Source: an archaeon (GTDB lineage Archaea; Aenigmatarchaeota; Aenigmatarchaeia; CG10238-14; SCSR01). Taken from it: a DNA stretch of 6,250 nucleotides. Every line of letters begins with the position of its first letter. Positions within the stretch are counted from its first letter, which is position 1. Of this stretch, positions 1-4,417 are shown piece after piece. The stretch spans positions 1 through 6,250 of the forward strand of contig SCSR01000025.1 of assembly GCA_004297575.1 (NCBI GenBank), written 5' to 3'. Below the pieces are notes generated by a model. That model made no database searches and was not told the DNA's origin. It saw only the letters and a program-made list of their open reading frames with translations. The translations under genes and the position numbers were made by a program.

Positions 1-5
1 TAACT

Positions 6-476
6 GTGGATAATGTAGAAGTGCATGAATTTCTAGCGGACTACAAAGTATGCTCCGAGCCAGTTTACAGAGTTGCATTAGGAAAGTTAATTCCAGCACG
101 AGAGCGTAAAACATTTAGGCCTGTTTATTTTGCAGAGCATGACAAAACTGGTTCTGTGGGCTTTATGGATGTGGTTATCAGATACTGGGAACTACCCAAA
201 CATGGTTCCGACTGGTCTGAAAGAGAACGGGTAAAAACGTTGACTCTTTTATCAATTGGCATCGAACCTCAATACAGAGGACGAGGTTTTGCAAGGTTTC
301 TTAAACAGCGAGCTGAGCAAATAGCACGAGAATGGGACCTTGATGTCGTAGTTGGTGATAATATACAAAATCCTATAATGATCGAGTTAAACCGCAAAAT
401 GGGCTACACATTATTATACAATGATTATACAATGTCAAACGTTTCATACAAAAGATTGAAAGTTGTCTCAAAGTAG
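6..476 (+). CDS. GNAT-family N-acetyltransferase, start uncertain
   Basis: This is a 156-residue protein if read from the GTG at 6. It transfers an acetyl group from acetyl-CoA to an unidentified amine, presumably in the cytoplasm. The GNAT acetyl-CoA loop is clear: a hydrophobic strand around residues 79-87 (TLLSIGIEP) runs into Q89-Y-R-G-R-G94, the Q-x-x-G-x-G pyrophosphate-binding motif, and then a helix (residues 95-110). The later N-P-x-M-x-x-L-N (122-129) and KMGY (131-134) segments match the motif B region. The length is normal for a single-domain GNAT. No in-frame stop is visible upstream, so the true start may lie outside the window. Its 3' end overlaps the convergent Pth2 gene by 9 bp. 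It is more AT-rich than the operon to its right. The family is secure; the substrate is unknown. Confidence 0.8.
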   Translation: MDNVEVHEFLADYKVCSEPVYRVALGKLIPARERKTFRPVYFAEHDKTGSVGFMDVVIRYWELPKHGSDWSERERVKTLTLLSIGIEPQYRGRGFARFLKQRAEQIAREWDLDVVVGDNIQNPIMIELNRKMGYTLLYNDYTMSNVSYKRLKVVSK

Positions 477-806
477 CTTGAGCTTGTCCGTGACCTTGTC
501 TATCTTCTTGTCATCTGTCGGCACCGTGCCTAATGCCGTGATGGTCCCTGGCTCCAACTGTGTCAGTCCTGCGTCCCTTATCACCACGTTCTTGATGCCA
601 GCCTCTTTGAGATTTTTCTGCACATCCTTCAGCTCCTTGAGGTCAGCCACCTTCAGCACAACCTTCTTCGCTCCTTGCTCCTCCCACTTTTCGATTGTTG
701 ATTTGTCAGCGAGCCTGTAGGCTTCTACGGCTGCGTGAGCTGCATGTGTGGCAAGCTTACCCTTTCCCCATTCCAAGTCCTTCCTTACAATTATTACCTG
801 TTTCAT
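468..806 (-). CDS. pth2: Peptidyl-tRNA hydrolase, Pth2 (archaeal/eukaryotic type)
   Basis: This 112-residue protein has the usual full length for archaeal Pth2, a cytoplasmic enzyme that cleaves peptidyl-tRNAs dropped from stalled ribosomes so that the tRNA can be recycled. The N-terminus M-K-Q-V-I-I-V-R-K-D-L followed by G14-K-G-K17-L-A and HAAHAAV is the family signature; the lysine in GKGK is a known catalytic-site residue. The second signature is R77-D-A-G-L-T-Q-L-E-P-G-T88, carrying the conserved Asp and Thr, followed by T-A-L-G. The usual GIGP at the end of that motif is GTVP here, a mild divergence. The start codon lies in an ATGA overlap with the stop of the upstream VTT-domain gene, which implies translational coupling as the last gene of a three-gene operon. 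Confidence 0.96.
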   Translation of the reverse strand: MKQVIIVRKDLEWGKGKLATHAAHAAVEAYRLADKSTIEKWEEQGAKKVVLKVADLKELKDVQKNLKEAGIKNVVIRDAGLTQLEPGTITALGTVPTDDKKIDKVTDKLKLL

Positions 807-1300
807 AACCCTACCTCGTGCATAAGTACAGACACATACGGGCTGGCTACATACCCGGCATATGCTATCAGCAGTATCTTGGCGGTCTTGCCTATAAACG
901 TTGCGAGCAGGAATTTCTTCATGTCATACCTGCTTATACCGCTGAGGATGCCTATGAAATCGAACGGAAACGGCAGGAAAGCCGTCGCAATTATGGTCAC
1001 AAATCCGAACCTGCGGAAGAATTTCATGGATCCTGCCATGAATTTAGAGCGTCTGTATTTTTTCTGTATCACCGCATGCCCGCCCCTTCCCAAGAAATAC
1101 CCGGTAAGTTCGCCCAATGCAGACCCGGCGCCAGCAGCCAGAGATGCCAGCCACGGGTTCAAGCCAAGGCCGACTGCGAAAAACACTAGGCCGTACAGGG
1201 GCAGCGGCAGGATGATAGTCGAGCTGGAAATCAGGCCTGCGAGGAAAAGCCCGAGATATGAGAAGCTGATAACAAGACCTTGCAAGAACGGTAGGACCAT
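803..1300 (-). CDS. VTT/DedA-superfamily membrane protein, YqaA-like
   Basis: This is a 165-residue, strongly hydrophobic protein with the layout of the VTT (SNARE-associated/DedA) domain. It has a hydrophobic N-terminal segment (about 9-31), a re-entrant-type stretch with P32-L-P34, a small-residue-rich helix with G59-S-A-L-G-E64-L-T-G-Y, a basic cytoplasmic loop (residues 79-97), then ATAFLPFPFD (105-114) ahead of G117-I-L-S-G121 and G137-K. The P-F-P-F-D segment replaces the R-x-x-P-x-x-R motif of classical DedA, which places it nearer the YqaA subgroup. Members of this superfamily are linked to lipid translocation or membrane homeostasis; the substrate here is unknown. It starts 16 bp after the gene at 1317-1748 and ends in an ATGA overlap with Pth2, so the three genes are probably one transcript. 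Confidence 0.85.
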   Translation of the reverse strand: MVLPFLQGLVISFSYLGLFLAGLISSSTIILPLPLYGLVFFAVGLGLNPWLASLAAGAGSALGELTGYFLGRGGHAVIQKKYRRSKFMAGSMKFFRRFGFVTIIATAFLPFPFDFIGILSGISRYDMKKFLLATFIGKTAKILLIAYAGYVASPYVSVLMHEVGL

Positions 1301-1316
1301 AAACTAGATTGGTGGT

Positions 1317-1748
1317 TTACCCTATATATTCAACCTTTTGCTGGTCTTCCTTCTTGGGAACAACCATCGGGAAAATCAACGGTGGAGGCAACTGCATCTC
1401 GTCAGAAATGTCCAAGCCCAGTGTCAGGCATTTCTTAAGCAGGAAATTCTTGATCTCAAAATCAATTTTCTCAGGCAATTTCTTGTCCTTTTTCCAGTCT
1501 TTGACAATCTTCTTGTCGTCGTCCGTGGCATAGAACACCTCGCCAGTCAGCTTGATGCTGCCTATACCAGGCTCGTAGGATATGTCAAAATCGAAACCTA
1601 TGACTAAAGGCGACTGCTTGCCAAAGATATTGACCTCGCGGCTGTCCACTGACACGATGTTCTGGGTAGAGTTGATGTTAATCTGTCCGCCCGATTCCTT
1701 CTTCCTCTCCGCAGAGATGTTCTTGATATTGTAACCGATTACTGGCAT
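1317..1748 (-). CDS. Conserved archaeal hypothetical protein, SecB-like pattern
   Basis: A 143-residue soluble protein with no signal peptide or membrane segment. It opens with M-P-V-I-G-Y-N and S12-A-E-R-K-K17, which I recognise as the start of an uncharacterised protein family seen in several archaeal lineages. The first half reads as four beta strands (about 22-34, 36-43, 48-58 and 64-74). They are followed by a charged turn (DDDKKIVKDWKKDKKLP), a helix (about 93-110) and a proline-rich Q119-L-P-P-P-L-I-F-P127 segment. Four strands, a helix and a Pro-rich tail resemble the subunit plan of the export chaperone SecB and its relatives. That is an inference from pattern only; a purely structural role is equally possible. 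It is the first gene of the operon with the VTT protein and Pth2, with its own TATA-like box at about -26. Confidence 0.72.
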   Translation of the reverse strand: MPVIGYNIKNISAERKKESGGQININSTQNIVSVDSREVNIFGKQSPLVIGFDFDISYEPGIGSIKLTGEVFYATDDDKKIVKDWKKDKKLPEKIDFEIKNFLLKKCLTLGLDISDEMQLPPPLIFPMVVPKKEDQQKVEYIG

Positions 1749-1770
1749 ACAAACTTTATTGTTAACAGAG

Positions 1771-1778
1771 TATTTAAG
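1771..1778 (-). promoter_or_regulatory. TATA-like box for the operon starting at 1748
   Basis: On the minus strand this reads CTTAAATA, lying 23 to 30 nt upstream of the ATG at 1748. That spacing would put the transcription start at or beside the A of the start codon, giving a leaderless mRNA. No purine-rich ribosome-binding site lies between the box and the ATG, in agreement with that. Confidence 0.6.
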
Positions 1779-1850
1779 GTTAAAGAGGCTCAGACTATGC
1801 TTTCATGGAGAAAATGTGCTGTTTATAAGTTTCTGGAAAGCCAAATAAGA

Positions 1851-1858
1851 CTTAAATA
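1851..1858 (+). promoter_or_regulatory. TATA-like box for the membrane gene at 1898
   Basis: CTTAAATA, the same octamer as the divergent box at 1771-1778. It lies 40 to 47 nt before the ATG at 1898, so transcription should begin near 1880-1884 and leave a leader of about 15 nt made of GGTT-type repeats rather than a Shine-Dalgarno sequence. Confidence 0.5.
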
Positions 1859-1897
1859 GGCAGAAACCTTAATGACATTCTCGGTTGGTTGTTGGTT

Positions 1898-2296
1898 ATG
1901 TTCAACTTTAGGAAGTACAAGGGTTGGCTGAAGGTGAGAGCCAGAACAATAGAACTGTTTACCATACCTACTATCATCCTTTTCGGGTTCCTGGTAAGGC
2001 TGTTTATCTCCTTTACAGGCGTCGTCAGGTCGATGCTTCTCTCTTACGGGGTGATGGACGGCTTTGTCTCAAACTACCTGTACAAGGAAGAGGAGTTCTT
2101 CCCATACCAGTTCCTGAGGTATGCCAGGGTGATAGCCAACCTGTCAGGCATAGCCAATCCGGTCATTCCCATAGTCTGGAACATCGGTGACGGCCTGTTC
2201 TCGGTCTACACATACAAGAAGGCAGCCCTATTGGAGCACATACCAAGGTACGGAAGGATAGTCAACGGCGGCTTGCTGGCGATATTCTCGTTCTAA
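1898..2296 (+). CDS. Small integral membrane protein, unknown family
   Basis: I do not recognise this 132-residue protein. From the ATG at 1898 it begins with a basic segment (MFNFRKYKGWLKVRAR). A long hydrophobic stretch follows (about 18-43, including TIPTIILFGFLVRLFI), then a loop with YLYKEEEFFPYQFLRYAR, a second, less hydrophobic stretch (about 80-102, IANPVIPIVWNIGDGLFS), a basic loop and a short hydrophobic C-terminus ending LLAIFSF. One or two membrane spans are likely, with the basic N-terminus inside. In-frame TTG codons at 1889 and 1892 would add up to three residues; I prefer the ATG because it is the standard codon and fits a short leader after the TATA-like box. The stop overlaps the convergent gene by 4 bp. 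Confidence 0.7.
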   Translation: MFNFRKYKGWLKVRARTIELFTIPTIILFGFLVRLFISFTGVVRSMLLSYGVMDGFVSNYLYKEEEFFPYQFLRYARVIANLSGIANPVIPIVWNIGDGLFSVYTYKKAALLEHIPRYGRIVNGGLLAIFSF

Positions 2297-2697
2297 GAGA
2301 AAATACTTTCCAAAAGCTCAATCAATTCTGCTTCGCTTCTAGCATCACTTTCCGGGCTAACTGTTCTCAGCGTTTTACTGTCTTTGAAGAAGATATGACA
2401 TCTTGTTAGTGATTTTCGATCCACCATATACACAACATCTGCATGTTTCCTGTGGGCTTCTAAACTGACATAATCAAGCCTACCATTTTCTGTAGAAATG
2501 GAAACCTTACCTTCGACTTTGCCTCTTATCTCTAAGTATCGGTCGTTTGCCCTGTAATGTTTGAACCCAAACAACTTCTGCATTGCGTGATATACAAGTT
2601 CTCCGCTCTGGGATGACGGTAAATCCTTCACTTTACCTACAATGATCCCATCCCGTTGCAATTTCGAGTTTGGCAAATATTTTTGGATTGAGTCCAT
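2293..2697 (-). CDS. Uncharacterised soluble protein
   Basis: I do not recognise this protein of 134 residues (136 if started at the ATG at 2703). It is soluble, with no cysteine cluster, signal peptide or nucleotide-binding loop. A central alternating hydrophobic/charged region (RYLEIRGKVEGKVSI, then LDYVSLEAH and ADVVYMVD) suggests a beta-rich core, and the C-terminus (SEAELIELLESIFS) is an acidic amphipathic helix. The core pattern of short strands with charged residues could suit a small nuclease or ligand-binding fold, but no catalytic motif is convincing. I chose the second ATG, at 2697, because the TATA-like box at 2719-2726 then lies at -22 to -29, the spacing of the other leaderless genes here; from 2703 it would be too close. 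The gene is more AT-rich than the genes on its left and is flanked by the tRNA. Confidence 0.65.
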   Translation of the reverse strand: MDSIQKYLPNSKLQRDGIIVGKVKDLPSSQSGELVYHAMQKLFGFKHYRANDRYLEIRGKVEGKVSISTENGRLDYVSLEAHRKHADVVYMVDRKSLTRCHIFFKDSKTLRTVSPESDARSEAELIELLESIFS

Positions 2698-2718
2698 AGA
2701 CATATCAGAGTGATTATT

Positions 2719-2726
2719 TATTTAAA
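2719..2726 (-). promoter_or_regulatory. TATA-like box for the gene at 2697
   Basis: On the minus strand this reads TTTAAATA, a near-consensus archaeal TATA box. It is centred about 25 nt before the ATG at 2697 but only about 19 nt before the ATG at 2703, and so decides between the two candidate starts. Confidence 0.6.
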
Positions 2727-2787
2727 CGTTTCCGGTTACAATCTAGCTAGAAACAGACAAAAACATTGACAACCAATAACTCTATAC

Positions 2788-2902
2788 AGTCCCGTCGTCT
2801 AGCGGCCAAGGATAGCGGACTTTGGATCTTCGTGTCTAAAGTGCTGATTTCGAGATGAAGAGTGGAAATCCGTTGACCCCAGTTCGAATCTGGGCGGGAC
2901 TA
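2788..2902 (+). tRNA. trnQ: tRNA-Gln(UUG) with a 37/38 intron
   Basis: The acceptor stem AGTCCCG (2788-2794) pairs perfectly with CGGGACT (2895-2901), with discriminator A2902 and no encoded CCA. The D stem is GTCT/GGAT (2797-2800 with 2810-2813, including two G-U pairs). The anticodon stem is GCGGA/TCCGT (2815-2819 with 2869-2873). The T stem CCCAG/CTGGG flanks TTCGAAT (2883-2889). The spliced anticodon loop is C-T-TTG-G-A, giving anticodon UUG at 2822-2824 and hence glutamine. Exons are 2788-2825 and 2868-2902, 73 nt after splicing. The closest lookalike, tRNA-Glu, is excluded by the anticodon. No clear TATA box is visible just upstream. Confidence 0.95.
2826..2867 (+). other. Archaeal tRNA intron (bulge-helix-bulge)
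   Basis: This is a 42-nt intron after position 37 of tRNA-Gln. Folding gives the substrate shape of the archaeal tRNA-splicing endonuclease. The outer helix is the anticodon stem. The 3-nt bulges are GGA (2824-2826) and AAA (2866-2868). A four-position central helix lies between 2820-2823 and 2862-2865 (C-G and U-G pairs, one U-U mismatch), and an inner helix between 2827-2833 and 2855-2861 (seven pairs, one G-U). Cutting after the second base of each bulge removes exactly 2826-2867. Because A2826 and A2868 are identical, the sequence alone allows a one-base shift. Confidence 0.85.
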
Positions 2903-2908
2903 TCGCAG

Positions 2909-2940
2909 AAGCCAAGCCGTTGATGTCATAGCGGCAGCTT
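2909..2940 (+). terminator. Possible hairpin terminator between tRNA and dedA
   Basis: AAGC (2909-2912) pairs with GCTT (2937-2940), and GCCG (2916-2919) with CGGC (2932-2935), separated by a small asymmetric internal loop and a loop of about 10-12 nt. It sits between the 3' ends of the convergent tRNA and dedA genes. On the plus strand the T-rich tract TCTTTTCTTCTTC (2950-2962), inside the lysine codons at the end of dedA, follows it. It may stop transcription from the tRNA side. The stem is short. Confidence 0.35.
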
Positions 2941-2947
2941 AGCCAAG

Positions 2948-3571
2948 TCATCTTTTCTTCTTCACCAGCACTCTGAAAACAAAATAAGATGCAATGGATA
3001 GGATTATGAGAACTGCCAATACGTTCGTAATGCTTGAGATTTCAATACCCTGCCACGCTTCCCCAAGCACATATCCTATGGTCGCGAGTATCGTAGTCCA
3101 CACCAACGAACCTGCAAAAGTATAGACAAGAAACCTTTTCAAATTCATTTTTGATAGACCCGCAGGCACTGATACCAATTCTCTTATGCCAGGAGCCATC
3201 CTCCCAAGAAACACGGCCTTTGCCCCATACTTGTCAAACCACTTTTCTGCTGCAGCCAATTTCGATTCGCTTATCAGCATATACCTGCCGTATTTTATCA
3301 CAAAAAATCTCCCAGCCTTACGAGCCATAAAGTATATTATTGTCGCGCCCACAGTTGCGCCCAAAGTACCAGACAAAATCATTCCTACAAGCCCGATATA
3401 CCCCAGACCAAGTGTGTAAGCCAGATAACCAGCCGTCGGTATGACTAGTTCACTTGGGATGGGCGGGAACACTGTTTCTAAAAGGGCGGCAAGAAAAATT
3501 CCGAAATAACCAGCGGTATAAACTAGGTTGTTGACGTAATCCGTCAAAAGTGCTGCAAAGCCAGTTATCAT
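2948..3571 (-). CDS. DedA-family (SNARE-associated/VTT) membrane protein
   Basis: At 207 residues this is the normal length for a classical DedA protein. These are polytopic inner-membrane proteins implicated in lipid flipping, membrane homeostasis and proton-dependent transport. The family motifs are all present. E32-T-V-F-P-P-I-P-S-E41 is the re-entrant loop with both conserved acidic residues, followed by P45 and G48. A hydrophobic stretch with G71 and G75 leads to Y80-F-x-A-R-K-A-G, then W111-F-D-K-Y-G, and F121-L-G-R124-M-A-P127-G-I-R130 with P136-A-G138, then M142 and F147. A C-terminal span (about 183-202) ends in a basic VKKKR tail, presumably cytoplasmic. It differs in its motifs from the VTT protein at 803-1300 and is not a recent duplicate of it. 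It diverges from the nuclease gene at 3610 across a 38-bp gap. Confidence 0.93.
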   Translation of the reverse strand: MITGFAALLTDYVNNLVYTAGYFGIFLAALLETVFPPIPSELVIPTAGYLAYTLGLGYIGLVGMILSGTLGATVGATIIYFMARKAGRFFVIKYGRYMLISESKLAAAEKWFDKYGAKAVFLGRMAPGIRELVSVPAGLSKMNLKRFLVYTFAGSLVWTTILATIGYVLGEAWQGIEISSITNVLAVLIILSIASYFVFRVLVKKKR

Positions 3572-3593
3572 AACACAGACTTAACTTTCGAGG

Positions 3594-3601
3594 AATAAAA
3601 A
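3594..3601 (-). promoter_or_regulatory. TATA-like box for dedA
   Basis: On the minus strand this reads TTTTTATT, 23 to 30 nt before the ATG at 3571, in the same position as the other boxes here but a poorer match. The 38-bp gap must also hold the promoter of the gene at 3610, for which only a weak CTTAACT (3580-3586) is visible. Confidence 0.4.
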
Positions 3602-3609
3602 TATCCATT

Positions 3610-4026
3610 ATGTATCTTGAAATAGCTTTGGTAATCTTAGCTGCGGTTTCGGTTTACCTGTTTTTAACAAATTTGGAGTGGAAGTACAAATTCGGCAGTT
3701 TGGTGAAAGAACGGATTGAAAATGAGGAACAGAAAATTCGCGAGGATGCGATATCAAGGAGCGCACGCACGCTTTCCGGGAAAACTCTGGAGAAGCTTGT
3801 CCCTTTTCTGGAAAAATTCAATCATGACCCGCATGATGTGAGGTGGCTCGGCGACCCGATTGACCTGGTGATATTCGACGGATACTCGCATAACAATCAT
3901 GATGGAATCGACAAGATAACATTTTGTGAGATAAAATCCGGCGACTCGAAAATCACCGCGTCCCAGAAAAAGATAAAAGAAATAATAGAAAAGAAAAAGG
4001 TCGAATGGGAAGAATTTAAGATCTGA
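3610..4026 (+). CDS. Membrane-anchored Holliday junction resolvase-like endonuclease
   Basis: This 138-residue protein matches the predicted Holliday-junction-resolvase-like endonuclease family (Endonuc_Holl), a PD-(D/E)XK nuclease group common in archaea. Residues 3-22 form one membrane span, a charged helix follows (about 30-48), then the catalytic domain. The domain holds S51-A-R-T-L-S-G-K-T-L-E-K-L-x-P-F (51-66), R78-W-L-G-D82-P-I-D85-L-V-I-F-D-G91, the E107-I-K109 motif, and Q119 before a terminal K-V-E-W-E-E-F. D82/D85 with E107-x-K109 is the expected metal-binding set, so activity is plausible. Function in this family is predicted rather than proven, and the membrane anchor argues against simple equivalence with the soluble resolvase Hjc. 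Length and architecture are typical of the family, and the ATG at 3610 is the natural start of the span. Confidence 0.9.
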   Translation: MYLEIALVILAAVSVYLFLTNLEWKYKFGSLVKERIENEEQKIREDAISRSARTLSGKTLEKLVPFLEKFNHDPHDVRWLGDPIDLVIFDGYSHNNHDGIDKITFCEIKSGDSKITASQKKIKEIIEKKKVEWEEFKI

Positions 4027-4057
4027 AGAAAACTTAGCGCTTCTTCTTTTTCTTCTT
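4025..4057 (+). terminator. T-rich terminator after the nuclease gene
   Basis: A run of T with scattered C (4041-4057) follows the stop codon by about 15 nt. GAAGAA (4025-4030, starting within the stop codon) can pair with TTCTTC (4041-4046) in a weak hairpin. Archaeal polymerase terminates on such U-rich tracts, often without a strong stem. Confidence 0.5.
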
Positions 4058-4122
4058 AGCCAAGTTTTACGCCCCCTTTGAATTCATAATTATATTTTGT
4101 TTTCAGTTGTATTAAGTGCGAG

Positions 4123-4130
4123 CTTATATC
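4123..4130 (+). promoter_or_regulatory. TATA-like box for the CxxC protein
   Basis: CTTATATC lies 22 to 29 nt before the GTG at 4152. The spacing supports a leaderless transcript and the GTG start; no Shine-Dalgarno sequence precedes it. Confidence 0.55.
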
Positions 4131-4151
4131 ATCGAATGGTAAATTTATTTT

Positions 4152-4385
4152 GTGAAAATAAAATTATCCGCGACATTCGAAGGAAAATGTTCGATATGCA
4201 ACAGCGACACGATGGTGTTTCGCGCAGGAGACGAAGAGACGAAAAAGGTTGTGACTGTCTGCAAGGATTGCTCGGAAAAATTGAAAGGCAAGTCGCTTGA
4301 GCAGGTTGTGGAAGAATATGGTAAGCTCGACAGCGAACCGTTCAAGCCTGGCGTGAGATTCGAGCCCGGAACCAAGCCGAACTAA
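4152..4385 (+). CDS. Small double-CxxC (zinc-ribbon-like) protein, unknown
   Basis: This is a 77-residue protein beginning with GTG, of no family I can name. Two knuckles, C13-S-I-C16 and C37-K-D-C40, are spaced by 20 residues, as in a treble-clef or zinc-ribbon site that binds one metal ion. A lysine- and glutamate-rich helix follows (about 41-57, SEKLKGKSLEQVVEEYG), then a proline-rich disordered tail (FKPGVRFEPGTKPN). The next ATG in frame, at 4212, would delete the first CxxC, so the GTG is the more credible start, and the TATA-like box supports it. It could bind nucleic acid or a protein partner. It lies 32 bp upstream of nre on the same strand, but nre has its own box, so co-transcription is possible rather than certain. 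Confidence 0.7.
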   Translation: MKIKLSATFEGKCSICNSDTMVFRAGDEETKKVVTVCKDCSEKLKGKSLEQVVEEYGKLDSEPFKPGVRFEPGTKPN

Positions 4386-4387
4386 GT

Positions 4388-4395
4388 TTTATATC
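4388..4395 (+). promoter_or_regulatory. TATA-like box for nre
   Basis: TTTATATC lies 23 to 30 nt before the ATG at 4418, immediately after the stop codon of the preceding gene. It again points to leaderless transcription, now of the nre and SNase-LTD pair. Confidence 0.6.
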
Positions 4396-4417
4396 AACTG
4401 CACGATGATAGGTTCAT

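Noticed and set aside
735..1307. Long plus-strand open frame (190 codons)
   Set aside because: It is antisense to the VTT protein and the start of Pth2, both supported by family motifs, and its own translation shows no domain pattern.
1797..1859. 20-codon ATG frame in the divergent intergenic region
   Set aside because: It ends inside the TATA-like box of the membrane gene, has no promoter or ribosome-binding site of its own, and shows no recognisable sequence.
1883..1915. G-quadruplex in the leader of the membrane gene
   Set aside because: Only three closely spaced GG pairs are present and the next is about 16 nt away, so a stable quadruplex is unlikely.
2703..2788. Possible integration scar or attachment site beside the tRNA
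   Set aside because: I found no direct repeat of the tRNA 3' end in the window and no integrase gene.
4034..4063. Minus-strand micro-ORF TTG...TAA encoding MAKKKKKKR
   Set aside because: The lysine run is simply the complement of the T-rich terminator after the nuclease gene. A nine-codon frame with a TTG start and a stop two codons upstream is not enough to call a gene.
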